From Lebetimonas natsushimae (GTDB taxonomy: Bacteria > Campylobacterota > Campylobacteria > Campylobacterales > Nautiliaceae): 64,000 bases of DNA. The stretch lies in contig NZ_BDME01000002.1 in NCBI RefSeq assembly GCF_002335445.1, positions 186,001-250,000 on the forward strand, in the 5' to 3' direction. Position 1 is the first letter of the stretch, and each line of letters opens with the position of its first letter. Of this stretch, positions 1-8,542 are shown piece by piece. The notes under the pieces were generated by a model that saw only the letters and a list, made by a program, of their open reading frames with translations, searched no databases and was not told the DNA's origin. The position numbers and the translations under genes were made by a program.

Positions 1-591
1 GCCTCTTTTTCTAAATTAAAAACTTATCATAAAGATGAAATAATTTTTTATGAAGGTGAAAAAAAAGATAAATTTTATGGTATTGTAAGAGGTAATGTTT
101 TAATGTATGATTCTGACGAAAAAGGTGAAATTATTCCAAAAAACCAGTTTGGATGCGGTGATATTTTCGGACTAATTTCTCAGATTCAAAACAGGCCTTA
201 CTGCCTTAGTGCAGTGAGTATTAATGAATCGGAAATTATTGAGATTGATTATAATAAGTTTGCAAAATACATCTCACATCCTCCGTTTAGCGATAGAATT
301 ATAAAAATGCTCAGTAACCAGATTTTACAGGAGATGGAATTTAACAAACTTCAAAAATATGATGCTACAAAAAGGGTTGTTTTTACTCTTTTAAATTTTC
401 CTCAAAAATTTGTAAAAAGAAAAAAATATATGCTAGCAAAAGAGCTGGGTATGAGCCCGGAAACCCTCAGCAGAATTTTAAGCAGGTTAAAAAATGAAGA
501 AATTATCTGTTATTGTGAAAAGTCTATAAAAATTTTGGATAAAGAAAAATTAAAAGGTTTGATAAATGGTTCTTTTTCATATTCACAGTGA
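1..591 (+). CDS. Crp/Fnr-family transcriptional regulator (5' end outside window)
   Basis: The reading frame is open from base 1, so the true start lies upstream; 196 residues are visible. The first ~85 residues look like the second half of a cyclic-nucleotide-type beta-roll sensor domain (EIIFYEGEKKDKFYGIVRG, then GCGDIFGL). The C-terminal third carries a winged helix-turn-helix, best seen in LAKELGMSPETLSRIL, the recognition-helix pattern of Crp/Fnr proteins. No Fe-S cysteine cluster is visible in the part present, so the effector is unknown. Its last 26 bases overlap the start of dnaE, so the two are probably co-transcribed. Family assignment is firm; the regulon is not known. Confidence 0.85.
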   Translation, partial: ASFSKLKTYHKDEIIFYEGEKKDKFYGIVRGNVLMYDSDEKGEIIPKNQFGCGDIFGLISQIQNRPYCLSAVSINESEIIEIDYNKFAKYISHPPFSDRIIKMLSNQILQEMEFNKLQKYDATKRVVFTLLNFPQKFVKRKKYMLAKELGMSPETLSRILSRLKNEEIICYCEKSIKILDKEKLKGLINGSFSYSQ

Positions 592-3500
592 TTATTCACT
601 GCTTCATTCAACTATCAGAATAAAAGATCTGGTAAAAAAGGCAAATGAATACGGATATAATGCACTTGGAATAACCGAACTTGATAATATGTTTAGTGCA
701 ATTGAATTTTATGAAACATGTAAGAAAAATGAAATTAAGCCGATTATCGGAAGTGAAATTATCATAAACAGAAATGATTTTCTCTCAAGAGTGATAATCT
801 TAGCTAAAAATAAAAAAGGTTATGATAATTTAATGTATTTAAGTTCGGTGAGTTATCTGGATTTTTATAAAAAAGTGCCTCAGATTCCTTTTGAAAAATT
901 GCTTGAAAATCAGGACGGATTAATTGTGATTTTACCTATGCTTGAGAGCGAAGTCGGGTTTCATTTAAATATATTTGATGAAGAAAATGTTTTAAAAGGT
1001 GCAGGGGGAATAGAAAGAGCAAAAGAAATTTTAAATGATTATAAAAAGTTTAATGAACTTTTTTTGGAGATAAGAAGGGATAATGAAAAAGAGACTTTAA
1101 TTGAAAATGATTTAATTGCCTTAAGCCATGAATTTGATATTCCTCTGCTTGCAAGCAGCAATGTTTTTTATCTTGAAAAAGGCGATTATATTTATAAAGA
1201 AGCGCTTGAGTGCATAGAAAACAATAAACTTTTTGATGATTTACATAGAAAAATAGAAGTTGGAAAAAATTATTTTAAATCAATTGATGAGATGAATGAA
1301 ATTTTTGCCGATTTGCCCGAGGCTGTTGCAAATACGGATAAACTCTCTGCAAGTGTGAATCTTGAAATTCCTCTTGGAAACCCTACTCCTCCTACTTTTA
1401 AATTTACAAAAGAGTATGCGGCGGCTGAAGGGCTTGAAATTGAGAGCGATGTGGAATATTTTGAATATAAATGCCGTGAGGGGCTTAAAGAGAGGCTTAA
1501 AAACATTCCGGAAGATTTGCATAAAACTTACTGGGACAGACTTGAATATGAAATAGATATTATAAAAAGAATGAAATTCCCAGGATATATGCTGATAGTC
1601 TGGGATTTTGTAAGGGAGGCAAAAAAAAGAAAAATTCCTGTAGGACCCGGAAGGGGTAGTGCAGCAGGAAGTTTGGTTGCATATTCTCTTAAAATTACAA
1701 ACCTTGATCCCATAAGATATCATCTGCTATTTGAGAGGTTTTTAAACCCTGAGAGGGTTTCAATGCCAGATATTGATATGGACTTTTGTCAGGAGCGAAG
1801 AGGGGAAATAATTGAATATGTAAGAAACAAATACGGTAAAGTAAACGTGGCACAGGTTATTACATTCGGTTCTTTGCTTGCAAAAGGGGTTTTAAGGGAT
1901 GTTGCAAGAATTTTTGGAATAAAATATGACGAAGCCGACAAATTTGTAAAACTGATTCCGGACCAGCTTGGAATTACCCTCCAAAAAGCTCTTGAAATGG
2001 AAGAGAAAATAAAAAAAATAATAGAGGAAGAGCCTTTATATAACAGACTTTATTCGTTTGGTTTAAATCTTGAAGGGTTAAAAAGAAATACCGGAATGCA
2101 TGCTGCCGGGGTTGTAATAAGCGATGAGGAACTTTGGAAAAAATCCCCTTTATACAGACCTGATGAAAATGATGATACAATTGTTACACAGTATTCACTG
2201 AATTACCTGGAACCTGTGGATTTGATTAAATTTGACTTTTTGGGTCTTAAAACATTAACGGTAATTGACAGGGCTATTAAAAATGTAAAAGCAAACAGAG
2301 GCGAAGATGTAGATATTGACAATCTGAATTTAGATGATGAAAATGTTTTTAATCTGATTCAATCAGGTAAAACCCTTGGCTTATTCCAAATAGAATCTCA
2401 AGGGATGCAGGATTTGGCAAGAAGGCTTAAACCTTCCACTTTTGAGGATATTATTGCGATGCTGGCCCTCTACCGTCCGGGACCGATGGAAAGCGGAATG
2501 CTTGATGATTATATAGAAAGAAAACACGGCAGAAAAGAGATAAGTTATTTTTTTGATGAATTTACGGAAGTGCTTGAACCCATTTTAAAACCGACTTACG
2601 GAGTTATCGTTTATCAGGAACAGGTTATGCAGATAGTCCAGGCAATCGGCGGATTTTCTCTTGGAGAAGCCGATATTATCAGAAGGGCAATGGGTAAGAA
2701 AAAAGCCGATTTGATGGCAAAATATGCTGAAGAGTTTGCAACCCGTGCCGCTGAGAAGGGATTTTCTTATGAAAATGCCAAAAGTTTATTTAATTTAATA
2801 GAAAAATTTGCAGGTTACGGATTTAACAAATCCCATTCAGCTGCATATGCGCTTATTACTTATCAGACTTCTTTTTTAAAAAAATATTATCCAGCGGAAT
2901 TTTTTGCAGCTTTAATGACCTATGAAGCCGATAATACAGATAAAATTGCAAAATATATTGAAGAAGCTAAATCTCTTGGAATAGAAGTACTGTCTCCAAA
3001 TGTCAATAAATCTAATGCCGAATTTACTCCAATTGGAGAAAAAATTCTTTTTGGACTAAGTGCGATTAAAGGGGTAGGTAGCAAAGCAATTGAATCAATT
3101 GTGGAAAACAGGCCGTTTAAAGATTTAAATGATTTTATTTTAAATGTGGATACTACTAAAGTTAATAAAAAAGTTTTGGAACAGCTTATAAAAGCCGGGG
3201 CCATGGATGATTTTGGATATTCAAGAAAAGCAATGCTTAACGCAATTGAAGATATGCTTGAATACAAAAAAAGAGTGGAAGATAGAAAAAATGCACTAAA
3301 TCATGCCAACTCTTTGTTTGCTGATTTACAAGAAGAGGAAGAAGTGGAAGAACTTAAAATTCCAAATTTAGTGGAATTTGATGTAAAAACCCTGCTTGAG
3401 GGTGAATTTGAAACGCTTGGATTTTATGTTTCAGCCCATCCGCTTGACCCATTTAAAGAACAGATTGATAAACTTGAATATAACCTTTCAAGTGAAATTG

Positions 3501-3958
3501 AAGAAATTTTGGGAAAAGAGGCTTTGTTTGTAGGTAAGATTGAATCAATGAAAGTGAGAATGTCAAAAAAAGGAAATAAATTTGCAATAGCGACACTTAT
3601 GGATTTTCATGGAAAAATTGATATTATGATTTTTGAGAGGGATTTGGAAAATTTAGAACAATTTAATTTGGATGAACCTATTGCTATAAAAGCAAATGTG
3701 GATAAAGTGGCAGATTTTTTAAGGATTACCTGTAAAAAAATAATGTCTATTGAAGAAGCTCAGAACGAAAAGGCTGCAATTAAAGAAGAAATTTGTCTAA
3801 TTGAAAGAGAATTAAGTGAAAATTATGAAGAGGATTTAATAAAAATATATAATGAAATAATAAAAAATCCGGGAAATAAAAGAGTAAACCTCCTTCTTAA
3901 AACTCCTTTTGGATTTAGTTTAAAAATAAATACAAATCTTAGAACGTCACTCAACTAA
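566..3958 (+). CDS. dnaE: DNA polymerase III alpha subunit
   Basis: Replicative polymerase catalytic subunit, 1130 residues, close to the usual ~1160. The N-terminus is a PHP domain opening with HIHSDYSLL. The pol-beta-like catalytic core follows: GPGRGSAAGSLVAY near residue 362, the metal-binding aspartates in PDIDMDF near 400, and a third in FDFLGL near 555. A helix-hairpin-helix element (SAIKGVGSKAIESI) lies near 830 and an OB-fold segment near 990. The start overlaps the preceding regulator gene; it sits two residues before the PHP motif begins, so it cannot be much further downstream. The 3' end overlaps a convergent hypothetical gene by 12 bases. Assignment by motif content is very secure. 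Confidence 0.97.
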   Translation: MVLFHIHSDYSLLHSTIRIKDLVKKANEYGYNALGITELDNMFSAIEFYETCKKNEIKPIIGSEIIINRNDFLSRVIILAKNKKGYDNLMYLSSVSYLDFYKKVPQIPFEKLLENQDGLIVILPMLESEVGFHLNIFDEENVLKGAGGIERAKEILNDYKKFNELFLEIRRDNEKETLIENDLIALSHEFDIPLLASSNVFYLEKGDYIYKEALECIENNKLFDDLHRKIEVGKNYFKSIDEMNEIFADLPEAVANTDKLSASVNLEIPLGNPTPPTFKFTKEYAAAEGLEIESDVEYFEYKCREGLKERLKNIPEDLHKTYWDRLEYEIDIIKRMKFPGYMLIVWDFVREAKKRKIPVGPGRGSAAGSLVAYSLKITNLDPIRYHLLFERFLNPERVSMPDIDMDFCQERRGEIIEYVRNKYGKVNVAQVITFGSLLAKGVLRDVARIFGIKYDEADKFVKLIPDQLGITLQKALEMEEKIKKIIEEEPLYNRLYSFGLNLEGLKRNTGMHAAGVVISDEELWKKSPLYRPDENDDTIVTQYSLNYLEPVDLIKFDFLGLKTLTVIDRAIKNVKANRGEDVDIDNLNLDDENVFNLIQSGKTLGLFQIESQGMQDLARRLKPSTFEDIIAMLALYRPGPMESGMLDDYIERKHGRKEISYFFDEFTEVLEPILKPTYGVIVYQEQVMQIVQAIGGFSLGEADIIRRAMGKKKADLMAKYAEEFATRAAEKGFSYENAKSLFNLIEKFAGYGFNKSHSAAYALITYQTSFLKKYYPAEFFAALMTYEADNTDKIAKYIEEAKSLGIEVLSPNVNKSNAEFTPIGEKILFGLSAIKGVGSKAIESIVENRPFKDLNDFILNVDTTKVNKKVLEQLIKAGAMDDFGYSRKAMLNAIEDMLEYKKRVEDRKNALNHANSLFADLQEEEEVEELKIPNLVEFDVKTLLEGEFETLGFYVSAHPLDPFKEQIDKLEYNLSSEIEEILGKEALFVGKIESMKVRMSKKGNKFAIATLMDFHGKIDIMIFERDLENLEQFNLDEPIAIKANVDKVADFLRITCKKIMSIEEAQNEKAAIKEEICLIERELSENYEEDLIKIYNEIIKNPGNKRVNLLLKTPFGFSLKINTNLRTSLN

Positions 3959-4378
3959 TTCTTTTATTTTTTCTTTAAAATTACATAAAAACATTGGAAA
4001 TTCAGCATCTACTTTGCTTATATCTACATATTCTTTAAAAAATGTATTTATATCAATTCCTTTTTGCATTCCAAGAGAAAATCCTTTAAACATTTCTTTA
4101 AGTTTTGGTGAATCTACAAGTTCTATCAGATTTTCGCAGTAACTTATTCCTTCTTCATACATTCCTTCTTTGTAGTATCCGATTATGTTATCAAATAATG
4201 TTACTAATGCAAACAATTCGTCTTCATTGGATAAATCAAATTTTTTATTTTCACTTAATTTTTGTTGATAATATAAAAAAGCTTCATTAAAAGCTTTTTC
4301 AAATTCCTCTTCCGCTTTGGCTGTATCTCCTTTACTTAGGGCATTTCTAAATTCTATATAATGTTGTTTTACAGACAT
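3947..4378 (-). CDS. hypothetical alpha-helical protein
   Basis: A 143-residue acidic, helix-rich protein with no signal peptide or membrane segment. Repeated aromatic/alanine spacing (KAEEEFEKAFNEAFLYYQQK, then IIGYYKEGMYEEGISYCENL) is reminiscent of TPR-type helical pairs, but no consensus repeat is clear. The start is supported by an AAAGGA site a few bases upstream on the minus strand. It converges on dnaE and overlaps its last 12 bases, and is divergent from the RRM gene. I do not recognise the family and assign no function. Confidence 0.7.
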   Translation of the reverse strand: MSVKQHYIEFRNALSKGDTAKAEEEFEKAFNEAFLYYQQKLSENKKFDLSNEDELFALVTLFDNIIGYYKEGMYEEGISYCENLIELVDSPKLKEMFKGFSLGMQKGIDINTFFKEYVDISKVDAEFPMFLCNFKEKIKELVE

Positions 4379-4435
4379 ACTTTTCCTTTTTTTTAAAATT
4401 TTATCATTTTATTTGCAATTTTGTTAAAAAGGTGT

Positions 4436-4467
4436 TATACTGTCAGTGCAAATTTAATTTTAGGAAG
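4436..4467 (+). promoter_or_regulatory. promoter -10 and ribosome site of the RRM gene
   Basis: TATACT at 4436-4441 is a good -10 box with no recognisable -35. AGGAAG at 4462-4467 is the ribosome binding site for the start at 4473. Confidence 0.55.
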
Positions 4468-4472
4468 ATCAC

Positions 4473-4727
4473 ATGAAAACACTTTACGTAGGAAACATTA
4501 ACTATCAAGCAACTGAAGAAGATTTAAAACCATTATTCGCAGAATATGGGGAAGTAATTTCAGTAAAAATTATAAATGATAGAGAAACAGGTAGAAGCAA
4601 AGGATTTGGATTCGTTGAAATGGAAAGCGGTGCTGATACAGCTATAGAAGAGCTAGACGGTAAAGATTTCCAAGGAAGAAGACTTAGAGTAAACGAAGCT
4701 AGACCAAGAGCTCCAAGAGGAGAATAA
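4473..4727 (+). CDS. small RNA-binding protein with a single RRM domain
   Basis: The 84 residues are essentially one RNA recognition motif. RNP2 is TLYVGNI (residues 3-9) and RNP1 is KGFGFVEM (about 45-52), both with the aromatic residues that stack on RNA bases. A short Arg/Pro-rich tail (RPRAPRGE) follows. Proteins of this size and design occur in cyanobacteria and in Campylobacterota and are often cold- or stress-related RNA chaperones; that role is family knowledge and is not shown here. The gene is monocistronic, with its own -10 and a terminator whose stem includes the last codons. Confidence 0.92.
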   Translation: MKTLYVGNINYQATEEDLKPLFAEYGEVISVKIINDRETGRSKGFGFVEMESGADTAIEELDGKDFQGRRLRVNEARPRAPRGE

Positions 4728-4741
4728 TTTTTCTCCTTTTT
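4718..4741 (+). terminator. intrinsic terminator of the RRM gene
   Basis: AGGAGAA (4718-4724) pairs with TTCTCCT (4731-4737) around a short loop and runs into a T tract. The stem overlaps the last codons and stop of the RRM gene. Confidence 0.75.
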
Positions 4742-4758
4742 AATAATTTATAAATTAA

Positions 4759-4769
4759 GTGTCTGGCAC
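4759..4769. repeat. REP-like imperfect palindrome GTGTCTGGCAC
   Basis: An 11-base imperfect palindrome in the 175-base gap between the RRM gene and acpP. It resembles the core of REP-type sequences mobilised by RAYT transposases in many bacteria. A related 11-mer, GTGACTGACAC, occurs at 48847. No RAYT gene is in the window, so the identity is tentative. Confidence 0.3.
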
Positions 4770-4871
4770 ATATTTGTACATTTTTTATTATTGTTTTTAA
4801 AAAATATTAAATTATATTATTCAATAATTAAGTAATTTAAATGGAATTTGTAAAATAGAGTTATTTTTTGG

Positions 4872-4896
4872 TAAAATGCTAAAAAATTAAAAGGAG
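4872..4896 (+). promoter_or_regulatory. acpP promoter -10 and ribosome site
   Basis: TAAAAT at 4872-4877 is the likely -10; AAGGAG at 4891-4896 is a strong ribosome binding site 6 bases before the start. Only 25 bases separate the -10 from the ATG, so the leader must be very short. Confidence 0.5.
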
Positions 4897-4902
4897 ATTA
4901 TA

Positions 4903-5136
4903 ATGGCATTATTTGATGAAGTAAAAGAAGTTATCGTTGAGCAGTTAAATGTAAGCCCTGATGAAGTAAAACCTGAATCAAGATTTGTAGAAGACTTAGG
5001 TGCTGACAGTTTGGATGTGGTAGAAATGATTATGGCGCTTGAGGAAAAATTTGAAATTGAAATTCCAGACAGTGAAGCTGAAAAAATCAAAACAGTTCAA
5101 GACGTTGTTGATTATATAGAAAAAGCAAAAGCTTAA
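4903..5136 (+). CDS. acpP: acyl carrier protein
   Basis: A 77-residue acidic protein of the standard ACP length. Ser36 in GADSLDVVE is the 4'-phosphopantetheine attachment site, and the surrounding DSL motif and helix II are intact. It carries growing acyl chains in type II fatty-acid synthesis. It is the first gene of an acpP-fabF-accA block, which puts carrier, condensing enzyme and a carboxylase subunit together. A pair of overlapping intercistronic hairpins separates it from fabF and may allow acpP to be made in excess of the downstream enzymes. Confidence 0.97.
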   Translation: MALFDEVKEVIVEQLNVSPDEVKPESRFVEDLGADSLDVVEMIMALEEKFEIEIPDSEAEKIKTVQDVVDYIEKAKA

Positions 5137-5142
5137 TTTTTT

Positions 5143-5201
5143 ACTCTCTTTTTTGAGAGTAGTAAGTAATGAATAAAAAGATTTATTTATTACCTACTAC
5201 T
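5143..5201 (+). other. two overlapping intercistronic hairpins between acpP and fabF
   Basis: Hairpin A: ACTCTC (5143-5148) pairs with GAGAGT (5155-5160) around six T. Hairpin B: 5158-5177 pairs with 5182-5201 over 20 positions with one mismatch and one G-U pair, around an AAGA loop. They share bases 5158-5160, so full formation of one disturbs the other. Hairpin B ends just before the fabF ribosome site (5204-5210). There is no long T tract after B, so it is not a classical terminator. Confidence 0.6.
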
Positions 5202-5215
5202 TTAAAAGGATGTTT

Positions 5216-6433
5216 ATGAGAATAGTTGTAACTGGTATAGGAATGATAAATTCTGTAGGATTAAATAGAGTTGAAAGTTTTAATAATATTATAGCTGGAA
5301 AAACCGGTGTTGATAGAATAACCCATTTTGATCCTGAAGGTTTTGCTTCTCAGGTTGCAGGAGAAGTAAAAGGATTTGATCCAACAACAATAATGAATCC
5401 GAAAGATGTAAAAAAAGCTGATAGATTTATTCAATTTGGACTTGCAGCTGCAAAAGAGGCAATGGCTGATAGCGGACTTAGCGAATATGACAGTGACAGA
5501 TTTGGTATTTCTGCTGCAAGTGGAATCGGCGGTCTTCCTGTAATTGAAAAGGCAAGTGTAATTGTTGAAACAAGAGGTCCAAGAAGAATTTCACCGTTTT
5601 TTATTCCAAGTGCATTAGTAAATATGCTTGGAGGTTTTGTATCAATTGAATATAAGTTAAAAGGACCGAATCTTGCAAGTGTAACTGCTTGTGCTGCCGG
5701 AACCCACGCAATAACTGAAGCATATAAAACAATAAAAGCCGGAATGGCAGATAAAATGATGGTAGTAGCAGGTGAAGCTTGTATATGTCCTGTAGGAGTT
5801 GGAGGATTTTCAGCTATGAAAGCTCTTTCTACCAGAAATGATGAACCTCAGAAGGCTTCTAGACCGTTTGATGCAAAAAGAGATGGTTTTGTAATGGGAG
5901 AAGGCGGTGCGTGTCTTATATTGGAAAAATATGAAGATGCACTTGAAAGAGGCGCAAAAATTTATGCTGAAATCATAGGAGTAGGTGAAAGCGGTGATGC
6001 CAACCATATTACTACCCCAGCACCAGGAGGTGAGGGAGCATACAGGGCTATGAAAATGGCATATGAAATGGCTGGGTGTCCTAAAATTGATTATATCAAC
6101 GCACATGGAACTTCTACAAAATATAATGATTTATATGAAACTATGGCTATTAAAAAACTTTTTGGCTCAAAAGAAAAATGTCCTCCTGTAAGTTCAACAA
6201 AAGGTGCGACAGGGCATTGTCTGGGAGCTGCTGGTACAATAGAAGCGGTAATTACATTAATGGCTATGCAAAAAAATATATTACCTCCTACTATTAATTA
6301 TGAAGAACCGGATCCAGAATGTGATTTGGATTATGTGCCAAATGAGGCAAGGGAAGCCGAAATTAATGTAGCTATGAGCAATTCTTTTGGTTTTGGTGGA
6401 ACCAACGGCGTTGTAATTTTTAAAAAGGTATAA
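5216..6433 (+). CDS. fabF: beta-ketoacyl-ACP synthase II
   Basis: Condensing enzyme of fatty-acid elongation, 405 residues from the chosen start. The nucleophilic Cys lies in [10 protein letters not shown] near residue 160. The two catalytic histidines are in [11 protein letters not shown] near 297 and TGHCLGAAG near 333. The C-terminal FGFGGTN glycine motif of KAS enzymes is present. An ATG exists two codons upstream at 5210, but it overlaps the ribosome site AAAAGGA (5204-5210); the ATG at 5216 has proper spacing and begins exactly at the MRIVVTGIG beta strand. It is followed within two bases by accA. Confidence 0.96.
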   Translation: MRIVVTGIGMINSVGLNRVESFNNIIAGKTGVDRITHFDPEGFASQVAGEVKGFDPTTIMNPKDVKKADRFIQFGLAAAKEAMADSGLSEYDSDRFGISAASGIGGLPVIEKASVIVETRGPRRISPFFIPSALVNMLGGFVSIEYKLKGPNLASVTACAAGTHAITEAYKTIKAGMADKMMVVAGEACICPVGVGGFSAMKALSTRNDEPQKASRPFDAKRDGFVMGEGGACLILEKYEDALERGAKIYAEIIGVGESGDANHITTPAPGGEGAYRAMKMAYEMAGCPKIDYINAHGTSTKYNDLYETMAIKKLFGSKEKCPPVSSTKGATGHCLGAAGTIEAVITLMAMQKNILPPTINYEEPDPECDLDYVPNEAREAEINVAMSNSFGFGGTNGVVIFKKV

Positions 6434-6434
6434 T

Positions 6435-7373
6435 TTGGCGGTACTTGATTTTGAGAAAAAAATTGAAGAAATTAAATCACAAGTAGATATCGCTAAAATC
6501 AAAGGCGATATTCATGCTGCTGAAACTCTTGAGAAAGAACTTAAAAAAGAAATAGAAAAAACCTTTAAAAATTTATCTCCTTATCAAAAACTTCAACTAG
6601 CTCGTCATCCTGACAGGCCTCATTCCATAGATATTATTAATTTAATAATGGATGAAAAATATGAATTGCATGGAGATAGGGAATTCAGAGATGATCCTGC
6701 AATTGTGTGTTTTATCGGTAAAATAGGTGATGTTGAATGTGTTGTGATAGGAGAGGAAAAAGGTAGAAACACAAAAGAAAAAATAACAAGAAATTTTGGA
6801 ATGCCTCATCCTGAAGGTTATAGAAAAGCTTTGCGTATAGCAAAGCTTGCTGAAAAATTTAATTTACCAATTCTTTTTTTAGTAGATACTCCGGGTGCAT
6901 TTCCTGGAATAGGTGCGGAAGAGAGAGGTCAGAGTGAAGCGATTGCAAAAAATCTGTTTGAACTCTCACGTATAAAAACACCAACTGTTTCTGTTGTTAT
7001 AGGAGAAGGCGGAAGCGGTGGTGCACTTGCTATAGGGGTTGCAGATAAATTTGCTATGCTTAAATATTCTGTGTTTAGTGTAATTTCTCCTGAAGGTTGT
7101 GCGGCAATCTTATGGGGTGATGGAAGTAAGGCTGAAGATGCTACAAAAGCCCTTAAAATTTCTGCAGAAGAACTCAAAGAACTGGGATTAATAGATGATA
7201 TTATCGATGAACCGATTGAAGGTGCCCACAGGGATTATGAAACAACTGCAAAAAATATAAAAGATTATTTTCTTAAAAATATAAAAGAATTAAAAGAACT
7301 GTCCGTTAATGATTTACTTCAAAGAAGATTTGAAAAATATTTAAATTATGGAAGTTTTGAAGAAGGAAATTAA
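6435..7373 (+). CDS. accA: acetyl-CoA carboxylase carboxyltransferase alpha subunit
   Basis: 312 residues, the normal AccA length. AccA and AccD together transfer the carboxyl group from biotin-BCCP to acetyl-CoA to make malonyl-CoA, the first step of fatty-acid synthesis. The N-terminal helical region ([13 protein letters not shown]) and the crotonase-like core ([18 protein letters not shown], then [12 protein letters not shown]) are typical. The start is TTG at 6435, one base after the fabF stop, with AAAAAGG just upstream inside the end of fabF; no ATG gives a full-length protein. The partner accD is not in the window. Confidence 0.96.
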   Translation: MAVLDFEKKIEEIKSQVDIAKIKGDIHAAETLEKELKKEIEKTFKNLSPYQKLQLARHPDRPHSIDIINLIMDEKYELHGDREFRDDPAIVCFIGKIGDVECVVIGEEKGRNTKEKITRNFGMPHPEGYRKALRIAKLAEKFNLPILFLVDTPGAFPGIGAEERGQSEAIAKNLFELSRIKTPTVSVVIGEGGSGGALAIGVADKFAMLKYSVFSVISPEGCAAILWGDGSKAEDATKALKISAEELKELGLIDDIIDEPIEGAHRDYETTAKNIKDYFLKNIKELKELSVNDLLQRRFEKYLNYGSFEEGN

Positions 7374-7586
7374 TTATCTTCCACATCTTCTAAAACCAAA
7401 TCCTCCTCTAAAAAATCTTCTAAATGCACGTCCCCACCCGAGACATCTGTTAAATAAGCGTCTTCCTAAATCTCTACCGTATCCGTAGCCTTTTTCAAAA
7501 TTTCTATCATAGTCAATATTCCTTCCATAACTGAAACCTCTGTCATGTCCAAAACCTCTTCTATATCCTCTACAAAATCCTCTCAT
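7374..7586 (-). CDS. small Gly/Arg-rich protein, paralogue of the tail of the next gene
   Basis: A 70-residue basic protein of MRGFCRGYRRGFG type, very rich in Gly, Arg, Phe and Tyr, with three cysteines. It clearly matches the C-terminal tail of the NifX-like protein immediately upstream: both begin MRGF, both contain IDYDR, and both have YGYGR repeats. The start is backed by AAAGGA upstream. Its stop abuts the accA stop with no space. Small glycine-rich proteins accompany DUF134/NifX-like genes in other anaerobes, which is family context. The function is unknown; metal or nucleic-acid binding are guesses. Confidence 0.65.
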   Translation of the reverse strand: MRGFCRGYRRGFGHDRGFSYGRNIDYDRNFEKGYGYGRDLGRRLFNRCLGWGRAFRRFFRGGFGFRRCGR

Positions 7587-7634
7587 TTTTTTCCTTTAAT
7601 TTAATTTTAAAAAATTTTTGAAAAAGGAGAAGAA

Positions 7635-8249
7635 TTAATCTTCCCATCTTCTCCATCCGAATCCTCTACCAAATCCTCTTCCGTAACCTCTACCAAATCC
7701 ACGGCCAAAACCAAAACCTCTGCCATAGCCGCGTCCTAAACCTCTACCGTATCCAAAACCTCTTCCATATCCATATTCTCTATCTAATTCATCTCTTTCA
7801 AAATCTCTGTCATAGTCAATGTCTCTTCTATAACCAAAACCTCTTCCGTAGCCATATCTTCTACCATATCCGAAACCTCTACCAAATCCTCTCATATCTT
7901 CCTCCTTAATTTGATTTAGTACATTTTCAATATTTTTTTCATCTGTTTGATAAGGAATAATTCCCTCTCTTTCAAGATTAAAAGCTATACCTTCCCCAAA
8001 TTCCCTTGACACCAATACGTTTACCCCCGCTTCTGCCAAAAGTGGAGGTATTACCCTACCAGTCCCAAGCCCTCTCTCACCTTCTTTTGTGCCTTTTAAA
8101 TCAATGTGTTCTTCTTGAATTTGTTTCATTATAGGATTTTCAATATAAAATTTTTCTCCTGTTTCGGTATCTATAATCAATAATCCTTTGCAAAGTCCTA
8201 TATGACCTGCTATTGTTTCTTTATTGTTTGTTGGAAATGCAATTTTCAT
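7635..8249 (-). CDS. NifX/MTH1175-type protein fused in frame to a Gly/Arg-rich tail
   Basis: Residues 1-118 are a dinitrogenase iron-molybdenum cofactor-type domain (NifB/NifX/MTH1175 fold): MKIAFPTNN start, an AGHIG loop, and GTGRVIPPLLAEAGVNVLVS. Residues 119-204 are an RGFGYGRG-type low-complexity tail. An ATG at codon 119 (7893-7895) is preceded by TAAGGAGG (7901-7908), a near-perfect ribosome site at 5-base spacing, so the tail can probably also be made as a separate 86-residue protein. Upstream is the DUF134 regulator, 10 bases away, and downstream the paralogous Gly/Arg-rich gene. No nif genes are present, so a role in metal-cluster or redox handling is only inferred. Confidence 0.8.
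   Translation of the reverse strand: MKIAFPTNNKETIAGHIGLCKGLLIIDTETGEKFYIENPIMKQIQEEHIDLKGTKEGERGLGTGRVIPPLLAEAGVNVLVSREFGEGIAFNLEREGIIPYQTDEKNIENVLNQIKEEDMRGFGRGFGYGRRYGYGRGFGYRRDIDYDRDFERDELDREYGYGRGFGYGRGLGRGYGRGFGFGRGFGRGYGRGFGRGFGWRRWED
7893..7908 (-). promoter_or_regulatory. internal ribosome binding site and start inside the NifX-like gene
   Basis: On the minus strand TAAGGAGG (7908-7901), five bases, then ATG (7895-7893) begins MRGFGRGF. It is as strong as the site of the gene's own start and lies exactly at the domain boundary. Confidence 0.55.
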
Positions 8250-8259
8250 TTTCTCCTCC

Positions 8260-8535
8260 TTAAAAGTTTTCTATTTCTATTGCCCTGCCTTCAATCAAAG
8301 CAGTGGCAATTTTTTTTCTTGCATTATTTAATATTCTGCTAAATGTAGGTCTTGAAATTTCCATTTCTTTTGCAGCATCTTCTTGGTACATCCCTTTAAA
8401 ATCAGCAAGTCTTATGGCTTCTATTTCATCTTTTGTAAGAGTTATATGTTCTAATTTATGACCAGGCATTCCACATGGTTTAAAACAGTTATGATGAAAC
8501 CTACCCTGTATTCGTCTTCTGATTCTTTTTGGCAT
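8260..8535 (-). CDS. DUF134 family DNA-binding regulator
   Basis: 91 residues with the DUF134 layout: an N-terminal RRIQ..H..CFKPCGMPGH segment with Cys/His ligands, then LTKDEIEAIRLADF and a helix-turn-helix close to sigma-70 region 4 (YQEDAAKEMEISRPTFSRIL). DUF134 genes commonly neighbour NifX/MTH1175-type genes, as here. The promoter is a TTGACA/TATAAT pair at 17-base spacing overlapped by palindromic ATATGTTCAA sites, one of which reaches the ribosome site. That pattern suggests autorepression. The inducing signal is unknown. Confidence 0.85.
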   Translation of the reverse strand: MPKRIRRRIQGRFHHNCFKPCGMPGHKLEHITLTKDEIEAIRLADFKGMYQEDAAKEMEISRPTFSRILNNARKKIATALIEGRAIEIENF

Positions 8536-8542
8536 TGCTTAT

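Noticed and set aside
1280-1723. Minus-strand 147-residue frame inside dnaE
   Set aside because: Entirely antisense to the conserved polymerase core, Cys/Ile/Phe-rich, with no ribosome site; a shadow frame.
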